In this document: positions 43,012-51,472 of the stretch, piece by piece
Layout: every line of letters starts with the position of its first letter
Numbering within the stretch: the first letter of the stretch is position 1
Assembly (NCBI RefSeq): GCF_001061665.1
Contig: NZ_JVSP01000016.1
Coordinates: 1 to 64,000, forward strand
DNA: 64,000 nt
Reading direction: 5' to 3'
Source: Rothia mucilaginosa
GTDB taxonomy: Bacteria > Actinomycetota > Actinomycetes > Actinomycetales > Micrococcaceae
Program-made: the position numbers and the translations under genes
The notes under the pieces: model-generated
What the model saw: the letters and a program-made list of their open reading frames with translations, nothing else
The model's database searches: none
What the model was told of the DNA's origin: nothing

Positions 43012-43084
43012 GTGATCGACGGGGGTTGAACCCGCGACCTCCTGGACCACAACCAGGCGCTCTGCCAACTGAGCTACGACCACC
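43012..43084 (-). tRNA. tRNA-His (GTG)
   Basis: On the minus strand the acceptor GTGGTCG pairs with CGATCAC. The anticodon loop TTGTGGT carries GTG. The T arm is CGGGTTCAACCCCCG. The extra G at -1 (base 43084) opposite C73, characteristic of tRNA-His, is encoded. CCA is not encoded. Confidence 0.95.
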
Positions 43085-43299
43085 ATGTGCTTCGCTTGGT
43101 TTCCCTTGCGATGTGCAACGGATACTACTGTACATGAGTTCACGAACCCTGCCAAGCTGAGATTGGGTGATGCTCGTTACAGTTTGAGATAGGGGTTGGT
43201 GGCGCCGGACGCACCCCCGGGACACCCTCGAGGGCCCGGAGGACGCGCATCCTCGGTGCACAGCTACATCGCGCTCAGGCGCCGTTGCATAGCGCTCGG

Positions 43300-43956
43300 C
43301 TACTGCTCGGCAGGTTCGGCGGCCTTCGCCTCCAGCTCGGCGCGCTCCGCCTCAACCTCGCGGGCAATCTTAGCGGCGGCCACGGCATCCGGACCCTGCT
43401 CCACAAAAATTGCGCGACGGTAGTACTTCAGCTCGTCAATCGAATCCTTAATATCGCCCAGCGCGCGGTGGTGACCGGTCTTCACCGGGGCGCTGTGACG
43501 GGCGGCGGGGTACCAGCGCGAAGCCAGCTCCTTAATCGTGGACACATCAATCACGCGGTAGTGCAGATGGTCCATCACCTGCGGCATGTAACGTTCCAGG
43601 AAGCGCTTATCCATGCCCACCGAGTTACCACCCAGCTGCGCCTTGCCCGCCACAGGAACATACTTCTTCACGTAGCGGAGCACCTGCTCCTGGGCGTAAT
43701 CCATCGACACGCCGTTCTCGAGGTCGTCCAGCAGACCCGAGGACTCGTGCATCGAACGCACAAAGTCGTTCATGTTCTCCACCGCACCCGCGGGGGACTC
43801 GTCGCCGGGCTTAATGACGAACTCCACGCCCGAACCCAAAATGTTGAGGTCGGCATCAGTGACCAGAACACCCACCTCAATCAGGGCGTCATTGGCCACG
43901 TCGAGGCCGGTCATCTCGCAGTCAATCCATACAATACGTTCACTAGAAATACTCAC
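43300..43956 (-). CDS. orn: Oligoribonuclease
   Basis: DEDDh-type 3'-5' exonuclease that degrades 2-5 nt RNAs and pGpG. Length is 218 residues. Exo I is IVWIDCEMTGLD, Exo II lies around GNSVGMDKRFLERYMP, and Exo III is HHRALGDIKDSIDEL. A short Ala/Glu-rich tail follows the catalytic domain. It is leftward, upstream of tRNA-His and def, and divergent from the mannosyltransferase gene. Confidence 0.96.
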   Translation of the reverse strand: MSISSERIVWIDCEMTGLDVANDALIEVGVLVTDADLNILGSGVEFVIKPGDESPAGAVENMNDFVRSMHESSGLLDDLENGVSMDYAQEQVLRYVKKYVPVAGKAQLGGNSVGMDKRFLERYMPQVMDHLHYRVIDVSTIKELASRWYPAARHSAPVKTGHHRALGDIKDSIDELKYYRRAIFVEQGPDAVAAAKIAREVEAERAELEAKAAEPAEQ

Positions 43957-44147
43957 ACTCCAACTCTACCCTCATTCGCGCCCGCCCGCCCCTCCGCGCG
44001 TCGGAACATAGTCGGAACGTATAAGAACGCTCAGGTGTGTGCAGAGGCGGTGTCCACACCGCGCGCTCGCACCCGAATCCGCCGGGCTCCGGTGAAGCGC
44101 TCGGGTATGATAAAAGCCAAAGAGACGACGCATACAGAAAGGGAGTA

Positions 44148-45827
44148 ATGCGCTCACTGAAAGAGCCCGCACACCGGCTCGCCGCCACCAGAGCACACGA
44201 CGCACCCCTCTCACCCCGGCTGCTGGATTACGTCAATAACCACCGTCTGCGAACGCTCGTCATTGGCACCATCGGCTCAATCATGGTCACCCTGGGGTCC
44301 TACACCGTCGGATGGCTCTCGGATAGCTCCAACTTTTGGCGCTACGACCTGATTCGCGCCATCAGGTTTGACGCCGTATGGGTCATCGCCGGCATTATCC
44401 TGCTGGCCCTCGGCGCCATGATTATGTGCCGTGAATGGCTGCGCATCTACCAGAAGATGGGCGATTGGAACGAACCCAACGCCATGCGTTGGATGATTGC
44501 CGTCATCACCAGCTGGTCCCTGCCGCAGATCTTCGCCTTCACCATCTACAGCCGCGATATGTTCTCCTACTACGGTCAGGGCATGGTCATGGCGCACGGC
44601 CTCAACCCGTACAAGCACGGAGTCTCCGAAATCTCGAACTTCATGCAGAACGGTGCGGACCCCATGTGGGCGGAATCCCCGCCCCCGTATGGTCCGGTCT
44701 CCCTCAAGCTTGAAGAGTGGATTGTGCGCCTGGCAGGGGAGAATATCGACCTCTCCCTCTTCTACTTCCGCCTGCTCTCCGTGCTCGCGGTCATCGGTAT
44801 TCTCTTCTACGTGGCAAAACTCGCCAAGGCACACGGCTTCAACCAGGTCCGCGCCCTCTGGCAGATCGGCCCGAACCCGCTGTTCATCGCATCGTTCATC
44901 GCCAGCGGCCACAACGACTCGCTCATGACCATGTTCATGCTCGGCGGCCTCTACTACGCCAAGCGCTACCGCGACACCCGATGGGGCGGCCCGCTCGGCG
45001 TGACCTTCGTAGCCCTCGGCGTTGCCGTCAAGCCGCTCGCCCTCGTGGTGTTGCCCTTCGTGGGTCTGCTCTGGGCGGGCAAGAACGCCTCCTGGCCGCG
45101 CAAGTTCGTGTTTTGGGCTTTCTCCGGTGTGCTCCTGCTTGCCGAAATGGCGCTCATGGGCTGGGTGACCGGACTGGAATTCGGTTGGATCAAGGCGCTT
45201 TCCACGACCGGCGGCCAGTACATCTGGTACACCCCCTTCGGCCTGGTGATTGGCGCGGCATCCCTCTTCACGCAGGGGGATACCTTCGAGGTCATTCGCA
45301 AACTCATCGAGACCGTCGGCAAGGGCATCGGTATGCTCGGAGCGGTAGCAATGGCATTCGTTGGACGCGACCGCAACATCGTGCGCCACGCCGGCCTGGC
45401 CATCCTGTTCATGCTCCTGTGTAGCCCCATGATTCAGCCGTGGTACCTGCTCTGGGCTATCCCAATGCTTGCCGCGACCGGTCTGCGCTCGCACTTTCAG
45501 CTCATGTGGTACTTCATCACTACGCTGTTCTTCATGGCCTACGGCGTGAGCGACCAGCTGAACGTTTCGCCCTATCTGCGCGATTTCAACCAGGATATGG
45601 GCCGACTTATCGCAACGGTGGTCTGCCTGGGCTACATTGTGTACCTCATGGTCCTCGACCCGGCAACCCGCCGCATGGTGTACGTGAGCTTCCGCCCCAC
45701 GCAGGTGCGCCGCACCGCGATTCGCCTGTGGTGGCAGCTGTTCCCCGGCGCATCGAGCCGCCGTGCACGCCGCCGCGAGGCAAAGAAGCAGGAGCGAGAG
45801 GTGCTGACCGGCTCTACTCGGGGCTAA
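44148..45827 (+). CDS. MptB-like polyprenol-phosphomannose-dependent mannosyltransferase
   Basis: Integral membrane GT-C glycosyltransferase, 559 residues from ATG 44148 with GGGAG just upstream; the frame is open to 44037 but the longer N-terminus is unlikely. About 12 hydrophobic segments are visible. The loop SRDMFSYYGQGMVMAHGLNP and then YKHGVSE resembles the MptA/MptB family, which elongates the alpha-1,6-mannan core of lipomannan from polyprenyl-phosphomannose. GPNPLFIASFIASGHNDSLM is another conserved loop. A basic cytoplasmic tail (SSRRARRREAKKQE) ends the protein. Choosing between MptA and MptB is not possible from this. Confidence 0.82.
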   Translation: MRSLKEPAHRLAATRAHDAPLSPRLLDYVNNHRLRTLVIGTIGSIMVTLGSYTVGWLSDSSNFWRYDLIRAIRFDAVWVIAGIILLALGAMIMCREWLRIYQKMGDWNEPNAMRWMIAVITSWSLPQIFAFTIYSRDMFSYYGQGMVMAHGLNPYKHGVSEISNFMQNGADPMWAESPPPYGPVSLKLEEWIVRLAGENIDLSLFYFRLLSVLAVIGILFYVAKLAKAHGFNQVRALWQIGPNPLFIASFIASGHNDSLMTMFMLGGLYYAKRYRDTRWGGPLGVTFVALGVAVKPLALVVLPFVGLLWAGKNASWPRKFVFWAFSGVLLLAEMALMGWVTGLEFGWIKALSTTGGQYIWYTPFGLVIGAASLFTQGDTFEVIRKLIETVGKGIGMLGAVAMAFVGRDRNIVRHAGLAILFMLLCSPMIQPWYLLWAIPMLAATGLRSHFQLMWYFITTLFFMAYGVSDQLNVSPYLRDFNQDMGRLIATVVCLGYIVYLMVLDPATRRMVYVSFRPTQVRRTAIRLWWQLFPGASSRRARRREAKKQEREVLTGSTRG

Positions 45828-45910
45828 CCCCTCGAGTGTTCCGCCCCGACGGTTCCTCTGGGCGTCCAAACGTGCGGGGAACAGCCAGGACTCGTGTACC
45901 CTAGAGGAAG

Positions 45911-45983
45911 GCCCCAGTAGCTCAGAGGATAGAGCAGGAGCCTTCTAATCTCTTGGTCGGGGGTTCGATTCCCTCCTGGGGCG
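45911..45983 (+). tRNA. tRNA-Arg (TCT)
   Basis: The acceptor GCCCCAG pairs with CTGGGGC. The anticodon loop CTTCTAA carries TCT, which reads AGA. The D arm GCTCAGAGGATAGAGC and T arm GGGGGTTCGATTCCCTC are normal. Discriminator G is at 45983; CCA is not encoded. Confidence 0.95.
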
Positions 45984-45990
45984 CCGTAAC

Positions 45991-46036
45991 GAAAACCGCC
46001 CCGCACCCTTCAACGGGGGTGCGGGGCGGTTTTCTT
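45991..46036. terminator. Terminator after tRNA-Arg
   Basis: A perfect 18-bp stem (45991-46008 with 46017-46034, GAAAACCGCCCCGCACCC on the left) with an 8-base loop is followed by TTTAT. It serves tRNA-Arg and possibly the convergent HNH gene. Confidence 0.9.
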
Positions 46037-46071
46037 TATACCCTTGAGCTACCGCAAAGATGCGGGGCGCG

Positions 46072-46971
46072 TTACTTCTTGGTCGGGTTCGTGTCCTTGC
46101 ACGAGTTGAGGGTGCGCTCCATGACCTTCTTCTCGTCGGCGGTCACCCACAGCTTGTACTTGGCCTTCACGTGCACCTGGCGAGCCACGTAGGTGCAGCG
46201 GTAGGAGGCGTTGCTCGGCAACCATTCGGAGGCATCCGCATCGGACTTCTGCTGGTTGGCCGGGCCGTCCACGGCGAGCAGGTTCTCGGGGTCGTTTGCC
46301 AGCTGGCGGCGCTGCTCGGCGCTCAGGTCCTGCGCGCCGGTCTGCCATGCGTTCGATAGGGCGACCACGTGGTCAATCTGTACGGCCGCGGAGGTCTTCT
46401 TGCCGCGCTTGAACTCGATGGTCTTACCGGTGTATGGGTCTGCAAGCGTGCCGGTAATGACGGTGCACGCGTGGGTCTTGACCTTGAAACGAATATTGGT
46501 CAGGTCGCGGCGCAGAATGTCGTCGCGGGTATTGCACTTGTTGCCGTCAACGTCATCCCAGGCGGGGCCGAACTGATCGCGGGAGTAACCGGTCTTGGGA
46601 GCCCAATCCTTCACCTGCAGCGAGGCCAGCTCGCTCTTCGCGGTGGCCAGATCCGGCGCGAGCGCGGTGGCGGGATCAACCGCCTTGTACGGGTTCTTGA
46701 CCTCGGAGAGCGTCTCGGTTGCTACGTTGGCGTCATCGTCGTCGGTAGCGGAGGTCGAAGACTCCGCACCGAAGAGGCCGCCCTCGCCGTGCTTGCTCAC
46801 GTAGATCATGCCGACAATCAGCAGAATGATGGCCAGGAGGGCCAGCAGGCCGTAGATGAGGCGCTTCTTCTGCGGGTCCATGGACTCGGGGAGTCTGGGT
46901 AGGTTGCGTTGAATCCGCTGAAGATCCTGCAGCGTGGGCAGGTCGTTGCTGTTCATGGGCTTTTTGCTCAC
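46072..46971 (-). CDS. Membrane-anchored HNH-family nuclease (DUF1524/GmrSD C-terminal type)
   Basis: A 299-residue protein with a cytoplasmic N-terminus (about 40 residues), one helix (LIYGLLALLAIILLIVGMIY) and a Ser/Asp-rich extracellular linker (SSTSATDDDDAN). A nuclease domain covers about residues 140-295. The His-Me motif is VQIDHVVALSNAWQTGA, and NDPENLLAVDGPANQQKSD matches secreted actinobacterial nucleases of this type; cysteines (NKCNTRDDILRRD, HACTVITG, YRCTYVA) suggest disulfides outside the cell. A signal anchor rather than a cleaved signal would keep the nuclease on the outer membrane face. Possible jobs are nutrient DNA use, biofilm DNA turnover or processing of incoming DNA; none is proven here. 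Confidence 0.85.
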   Translation of the reverse strand: MSKKPMNSNDLPTLQDLQRIQRNLPRLPESMDPQKKRLIYGLLALLAIILLIVGMIYVSKHGEGGLFGAESSTSATDDDDANVATETLSEVKNPYKAVDPATALAPDLATAKSELASLQVKDWAPKTGYSRDQFGPAWDDVDGNKCNTRDDILRRDLTNIRFKVKTHACTVITGTLADPYTGKTIEFKRGKKTSAAVQIDHVVALSNAWQTGAQDLSAEQRRQLANDPENLLAVDGPANQQKSDADASEWLPSNASYRCTYVARQVHVKAKYKLWVTADEKKVMERTLNSCKDTNPTKK

Positions 46972-47039
46972 GGAAACTCCGGGGGTAGCACGGTGTACTC
47001 GGTCAGGTATTGGTCAAAGCAGCGGGTCGCCGCTCCATC

Positions 47040-47469
47040 AAGGATAGAGGGCTTGCGGTGTAAAAGGTAACTCGCTCGCCGTGAATTAGCTCGCCTCTGC
47101 GAGGAGGGGAGCGAGGATGCGGATGGCGTCATAATTCGTTCCAATGACGGTTCCTCGCGTCGGTTTTTTGAAAAAACTACCCCAAACGTTCAAATATTTC
47201 GTCCACAGGCGGGATGATAGCGCGATAAGACCGTGAATTATCCACAGATACGCGAGGGGCGGGCACCCGGTGGCGGCGCACGCGGCACAGTAGAAGAAAC
47301 CTACCCGAAGAGCCGACCGGGTAACCTGCCGGCCCAACTGGACCGAGGCTGATCAACCGGCCCAACCCAACCTGGGCGGGAGCCCGAGTGGAGGCCCCTC
47401 AACCGGTCCGGGCCAGCCGGTGCAGAGGCTTTAGCCCGGGGTTAGCCCCAAGAAATCATAGGAGATATC
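47040..47469 (+). promoter_or_regulatory. ssb upstream region with conserved three-block promoter module
   Basis: Block 1 at about 47151-47194 includes CGGTTTTTTGAAAAAACTAC (47161-47180) then CCCAAA. Block 2 is TTATCCACAG (47238-47247). Block 3 is GGCACAGTAGAAG (47284-47296). The same three blocks occur upstream of yraN-comM-dprA at 51291-51437 with spacing 77 bases (block 1 to 2, identical) and 46 against 45 bases (block 2 to 3). Part of block 1 is a near-palindrome centred in TTTTTTGAAAAAA. The remainder before ssb (47300-47465) contains no gene. Confidence 0.75.
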
Positions 47470-48024
47470 GTGAGCGACACCATCGTAATCCGCGGATTCA
47501 CCGCATCCAACCCGACCCTGGCGGCCCTGCCGAACGGCGTGCCCGTCGTGAACTTCCGCCTGGCCAGCACACCGCGCTGGCAGGACGCTACCGGAACCTG
47601 GAAGGAGGGCACGACCAATTGGTACACCATTAAGGCCTACCGCCGCCTGGCGCAGAACATCGCCGTCTCGGTGCAGAAGGGGCAGCCGCTCGTCATTAGC
47701 GGGCGCCAGCGCATCAACCGTTGGAACCGCGAGGACGGCACGCAGGGAACTACCGTGGAGATTGACGCGCAGGGCATCGGCCACGACCTGAACTACGGCA
47801 CAAGTTCCTTTGCTCGCACCGTGGAGAAGCGCGCGCTCCACGAGGACGCTCCGCTGGGCGCGCTGCCGAATACGCCGCAGGGCGCGCCGGATGCGGTATC
47901 GCATGTGCCCCAGAACGCCGAGTTGCCGAGCACGGTGACTCAGAGCGCTGGAGTGCAGGTTGCGGGAACACCGGGCGGGGGCGCGCAGGGTGGGGGAGCT
48001 CAGAGTGACGAACCCCCCTTCTAA
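47470..48024 (+). CDS. ssb: Single-stranded DNA-binding protein, probable secondary paralogue
   Basis: SSB with an N-terminal OB fold (about residues 1-110: VVNFRLASTPRWQDATGTWK, WYTIKAYRRLAQNIAVSVQKG, GRQRINRWNREDGT), a Gly/Gln/Pro linker and the acidic tip DEPPF that recruits partner proteins. It has 184 residues from GTG 47470, with AGGAG six bases upstream. Housekeeping ssb in Actinobacteria normally lies between rpsF and rpsR/rplI; this isolated copy with a promoter shared with comM-dprA fits a competence or recombination paralogue, by inference. The KAYRRLAQNIAVSV stretch differs from the usual VWRRLAENVAESL. Confidence 0.93.
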   Translation: MSDTIVIRGFTASNPTLAALPNGVPVVNFRLASTPRWQDATGTWKEGTTNWYTIKAYRRLAQNIAVSVQKGQPLVISGRQRINRWNREDGTQGTTVEIDAQGIGHDLNYGTSSFARTVEKRALHEDAPLGALPNTPQGAPDAVSHVPQNAELPSTVTQSAGVQVAGTPGGGAQGGGAQSDEPPF

Positions 48025-48041
48025 AAGTGCTCCCCGGATGC

Positions 48042-48070
48042 TTGCATAAACGCGGGTGCATTGGGATAAT
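48042..48070 (+). promoter_or_regulatory. rplS promoter
   Basis: TTGCAT (48042-48047), 17 bases, GATAAT (48065-48070). Predicted start near 48077, immediately before the first leader stem. Confidence 0.75.
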
Positions 48071-48076
48071 GGAGCA

Positions 48077-48240
48077 TTGTGTTGACATCGGGCACGCCCC
48101 TGCCGCAGGGGGAAGAGCGACCAACGATGTCAACCTTCGGGCACCAATCCTGTCCGAAGCATGAAGTTTTCTGTCCCCTGTGGGGCAGAGCAATCTGAGT
48201 CTATTTGACCTGCGGCAGATGGCTCTGGAGATCTACAACT
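48077..48240 (+). ncRNA. Structured 5' leader of rplS
   Basis: A perfect 10-bp closing stem GTTGACATCG (48081-48090) / CGATGTCAAC (48125-48134) encloses CCCCTG-CCG-CAGGGG. Two further hairpins follow: CTTCGG/CCGAAG (about 48134-48159) and CTGTCCCC-TGT-GGGGCAG (about 48172-48190). The arrangement right after a strong promoter suggests ribosomal-protein autoregulation by L19, but I cannot match it to a named leader family. Confidence 0.6.
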
Positions 48241-48588
48241 ATGCAGACTCTTGACTTCCTCGACAAGAAGTCCCTCCGTGACGACGTCCCCGCCTTCGGC
48301 CCCGGTGACACCCTGAACGTTCACGTTAAGATCGTTGAAGGTAAGAACCACCGTATCCAGGTCTTCAAGGGCTTCGTCGTTGGCCGCCAGGGTGCAGGCG
48401 TTCGCGAGACCTTCACCGTCCGCAAGGTTTCCTTCGGCGTTGGTGTTGAGCGTACCTTCCCCGTTCACTCTCCCTCCATCGAGAAGATCGAGGTTGTGAC
48501 CCGCGGTGACGTCCGTCGTGCAAAGCTGTACTACATGCGCGACCGCCACGGTAAGGCTGCTCGTATCCGCGAGAAGCGCGAGTTCTAA
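48241..48588 (+). CDS. rplS: 50S ribosomal protein L19
   Basis: Ribosomal protein at the 30S-50S interface, 115 residues, the usual length. It starts [20 protein letters not shown], then [34 protein letters not shown] and [24 protein letters not shown]. The frame is open to 48205, but ATG 48241 is the conserved family start. It is expressed from its own promoter with a structured leader and ends in a terminator near 48615-48657, so it seems monocistronic. Confidence 0.98.
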   Translation: MQTLDFLDKKSLRDDVPAFGPGDTLNVHVKIVEGKNHRIQVFKGFVVGRQGAGVRETFTVRKVSFGVGVERTFPVHSPSIEKIEVVTRGDVRRAKLYYMRDRHGKAARIREKREF

Positions 48589-48614
48589 TCTTTATCGATT
48601 CAGAATTCTGTTGC

Positions 48615-48658
48615 AAACCGCTCCCATCCGCACCCGTGCGGAATGTGGGGCGGTTTTT
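48615..48658 (+). terminator. Terminator after rplS
   Basis: AAACCGC (48615-48621) pairs with GCGGTTT near 48650-48656, with an inner CCGCA/TGCGG stem, followed by TTGC. Confidence 0.85.
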
Positions 48659-48882
48659 GCGTATCCGGGCGAGCACCCCGAATACGGTGATGCGCTGTCC
48701 AGAAGCGGGGGAGGCGAACGGAGGAGCACTCCCGCGGCCCCTGCTGTCGGCGAGCTGTAGGGCTCGGAGGGGCTTCGCTATACGAGTCAAAGAGGCGGCG
48801 GCACGGGTGCTCTCGTTACAATAGCTAGGTACCGCCTCACTCAGGTTGGCCTACATGTCTCTCAAACGAAAGGCTCTTCAGC

Positions 48883-49959
48883 ATGGCAGATGACAAGACG
48901 ACTGCGAACAACAGCCCCTATCCCGAGGGATATAAGCCCCAATCCCGTCGCGAGCGCCGTGAGATGGAGGAGTACGCCGCGCGTCTGGCCGAAGAGAAGA
49001 AGCGTGAACAGGCCGAGCTGGCCTCCTCCGAACAGGGCGAGGAATCCCACGTAGGCGACGCTCGACCCGCCGCTGCCGAGGCGGCGAGCGCATCCGCTCA
49101 GCCCGCGGAAGCACCTGATACCAAGGGCTCGGAAGAAGAGGGCGCCGCAACCACCGCCGATAAGAGCGCCGAGAAGGACGAGGAGAAGCCCGAAGACCCC
49201 TCGACCATGACCGCCAAGGAGCGCCGCAAGGCCAAGCGCGCCGAGCAGGCCGAGCTGACCTTCGCTAAGGCCCGCGAGGAGGACCGCCTGGGCGAGTGGG
49301 CCTGGGTTCAGGTGCGTGAGGGCGGTACCGTGGTTCTTTACGCTCTGATTATTGCGTTCCTGATTAAGACCTTCCTGCTACGCGGTTTCTACATCCCCTC
49401 CGGTTCGATGGAGCAGACCCTGCAGGTCAACGACCGCGTGTTCATCAACGTGGCGGGTTCCTATTTCAATGAGCCCAAGCGCGGTGACGTCATCGTGTTC
49501 AAGGATTCGCAGGGCTGGATTCCTTCGACCCAGAAGAGCAGCAACCCCATTAAGGAAGGCCTCTCCTTCGTGGGTGTTCTGCCCGACACCTCTTCGAACT
49601 ACCTGGTCAAGCGCGTTATCGGTACCCCCGGTGACGTGGTGGAGAGCGACGGCTCCGGCAAGATCAAGGTCAATGGCGTGGAGATTAACGAGCCCTACCT
49701 GTACCCGGGCAACCAGCCCTCCGAGCTGGCCTTCAAGGTGACCGTGCCCAAGGACAAGTACTTCGTGATGGGCGACCACCGCAGCAACTCTGCGGATTCC
49801 CGCTACCACATCTCTGACGGCACCGCCTTCATCTCGAAGGATGACGTTCAGGGTAACGTCTTCGTGGTGGCCTGGCCGCTGAACCACTTCGGTCTGCTGA
49901 CCGACGAGAGCTCTGTGTTCTCCTCGGTTCCCTCCCCGACCTCGACCCCCGAACAGTAG
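48883..49959 (+). CDS. lepB: Signal peptidase I
   Basis: Membrane serine protease that removes Sec and Tat signal peptides; the window encodes many of its likely substrates. Length is 358 residues. A long charged cytoplasmic N-terminus (about 145 residues, Glu/Lys/Ala-rich, coiled-coil-like) precedes one helix (VVLYALIIAFLIKTFLL). The catalytic Ser is in FYIPSGSMEQTL, the catalytic Lys in YLVKRVIGTPGD, and box E is MGDHRSNSADSRYH. The N-terminal extension is longer than in model enzymes. It sits upstream of rnhB with a gap of ten bases, so they probably share a transcript. Confidence 0.96.
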   Translation: MADDKTTANNSPYPEGYKPQSRRERREMEEYAARLAEEKKREQAELASSEQGEESHVGDARPAAAEAASASAQPAEAPDTKGSEEEGAATTADKSAEKDEEKPEDPSTMTAKERRKAKRAEQAELTFAKAREEDRLGEWAWVQVREGGTVVLYALIIAFLIKTFLLRGFYIPSGSMEQTLQVNDRVFINVAGSYFNEPKRGDVIVFKDSQGWIPSTQKSSNPIKEGLSFVGVLPDTSSNYLVKRVIGTPGDVVESDGSGKIKVNGVEINEPYLYPGNQPSELAFKVTVPKDKYFVMGDHRSNSADSRYHISDGTAFISKDDVQGNVFVVAWPLNHFGLLTDESSVFSSVPSPTSTPEQ

Positions 49960-49969
49960 GAGAGAGGCC

Positions 49970-50818
49970 GTGACGGTGAGCGCAAAGGCCGAGGAACCCG
50001 CAAAAGCGGAGAAATCCAAGGCCGCGAGGCCTCGGGCACCAAAGCCCGCCGCCGACCTGGAGCATGAGAAGCGGCTCTTCGAGGTGGGGGCTCGCGCGGT
50101 GGCGGGTATCGACGAGGTGGGACGCGGCTCCATGGCTGGCCCTGTCAGCGTGGGCGTCGCAATTCTTAGCCCGGACGCCACCCTTGAGGTGGGCGGGCTG
50201 ATTGACTCCAAGGCCCTCTCGCCTGCGCGCCGCGAATCCATGGTCCCCGAGATTCGCCGCTGGTGCGCCGTCGAGGTGGGCCACGTGGACCCGCAGGACG
50301 TGGATGCGCTGGGCATGACCCTGTCGTTGCGGCTCGCCGCCCAGCGGGCCCTGGCCGCTCTGGCACGCCGAGGCTACCGCGCCGATGCCGCCCTACTCGA
50401 TGGTAAGCACGACTGGTTCACCCCTCCGCAGGAGGACCTGTTCAGCGCGCTGGCACCGGACCCGGCGCAGGCGCGCTACGACGCTCTGCTGACCGAGGCC
50501 TGGGAAGGGGTTGGGGAACCCGCGGCTATGCCCGTGACCATGGTCATCAAGGGCGACTACAAGTGCGCCTCGATTGCGGCTGCCTCTGTGGTGGCGAAGG
50601 TTGAGCGAGACGAGCTGATGGTGGCCCTCGACGGGGTTCACCCGGGGTACGGCTGGGCGAAGAACAAGGGCTACGGCTCGGCCGCCCACCGTGAGGCAAT
50701 CAGCGCGCAGGGCCCCAGCCCGATGCACCGCCTGTCCTGGTCGCTACCGGCCACCGCCGAGCAGATAGCGGCCGCGCAGCGGGCCCGCGTATTCGGGGAG
50801 AAGAGCCCCGAACGCTAG
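49970..50818 (+). CDS. rnhB: Ribonuclease HII
   Basis: Removes misincorporated ribonucleotides and RNA from RNA-DNA hybrids. Length is 282 residues from GTG 49970; a second GTG two codons on is possible. Active-site motifs are AGIDEVGRGSMAGPV (Asp, Glu), DGKHDWF and KGDYKCASIAAASVVAKVERD. An Ala/Lys-rich N-terminal extension of about 30 residues precedes the domain. It follows lepB closely and leads into the DUF2469 gene. Confidence 0.95.
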   Translation: MTVSAKAEEPAKAEKSKAARPRAPKPAADLEHEKRLFEVGARAVAGIDEVGRGSMAGPVSVGVAILSPDATLEVGGLIDSKALSPARRESMVPEIRRWCAVEVGHVDPQDVDALGMTLSLRLAAQRALAALARRGYRADAALLDGKHDWFTPPQEDLFSALAPDPAQARYDALLTEAWEGVGEPAAMPVTMVIKGDYKCASIAAASVVAKVERDELMVALDGVHPGYGWAKNKGYGSAAHREAISAQGPSPMHRLSWSLPATAEQIAAAQRARVFGEKSPER

Positions 50819-50936
50819 GGGAGAGCGCCGTTGAGGAGGCCTGAGTCTTGCTTGGAGCACCCCGCAATGCTGGTGAGATACCCGCTGAGAGACACCCGAG
50901 TTGCACGCGCAGCAGAGAATGACTGCAGGAGGAAGA

Positions 50937-51263
50937 ATGAGCGCAGAAGACCTCGAAAACTACGAGACGGACGCCCAGATGGCGCTGTACCGCGAGTACA
51001 AGGACGTCATGTCGCTCTTTAGCTACGCGGTGGAAACCGACCGGCGCTTCTACCTGGCGAATCAGGTGGACGTGACCCCGCACGTGCAGGACGGCACCCT
51101 CTACTTTGAGGTGCTCATGAGCGATGTCTGGGTGTGGGATGTGTTTCGTTCCAACCGCTTTGTGAAGAAGGTGCACACCTACTCGGTGCGCGATGTGAAC
51201 GTGGAGGAGCGCCTGCCCAACCAGGAATTCACGGTCCCCGAGATGCCGGATTTCAGCGCCTAG
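50937..51263 (+). CDS. DUF2469 family protein
   Basis: A small actinobacterial protein of 108 residues with unknown function. I recognise MSAEDLENYETDAQMALYRE, then YKDVMSLFSYAVETDRRFYL and DVWVWDVFRSNRFVKKV as the conserved DUF2469 sequence, commonly encoded downstream of rnhB. AGGAGG sits five bases before ATG 50937, which decides this start over the in-frame ATGs at 50901 and 50919. Cytosolic and acidic. Confidence 0.92.
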   Translation: MSAEDLENYETDAQMALYREYKDVMSLFSYAVETDRRFYLANQVDVTPHVQDGTLYFEVLMSDVWVWDVFRSNRFVKKVHTYSVRDVNVEERLPNQEFTVPEMPDFSA

Positions 51264-51290
51264 TGTTCCGGTAGCCGGTGTGTATATGAC

Positions 51291-51437
51291 ATTCCCCTCG
51301 ACCGGTTTTTGAAAAAATACCCCCAAAATTTCAAAATAAGAAGCTGTGGATAACCTCCCTGACCGCGATGCGGCCGAGGTTATCCACAGTTTTTTCTTTC
51401 CGATTCCTCGGCCCGGTTCGCCTGGGCACAGTAGAAG
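51291..51437 (+). promoter_or_regulatory. yraN-comM-dprA upstream module (matches the ssb module)
   Basis: Block 1 CGGTTTTTGAAAAAATACCC (51303-51322), block 2 TTATCCACAG (51380-51389) and block 3 GGCACAGTAGAAG (51425-51437) match the ssb upstream region in order and spacing. The promoter itself may be at block 3, because the GTG of yraN lies 36 bases beyond it. An additional CTGTGGATAA copy (51344-51353) is inverse to block 2, giving a hairpin that ssb lacks. Confidence 0.75.
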
Positions 51438-51472
51438 CACGACCAAGCCATCATCTACCGTGGGAGGGAATC

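Noticed and set aside
42812-43261. N-terminal extension of peptide deformylase
   Set aside because: It would run through tRNA-His, and the family start is at GTG 42811.
44277-45869. 530-codon frame antisense to the MptB-like gene
   Set aside because: The translation is rich in His, Gln and Glu with no hydrophobic pattern, while the sense frame is a clear membrane protein.
47151-47296. SOS box at ssb
   Set aside because: No GAAC-N4-GTTC-type palindrome is present in the shared module.
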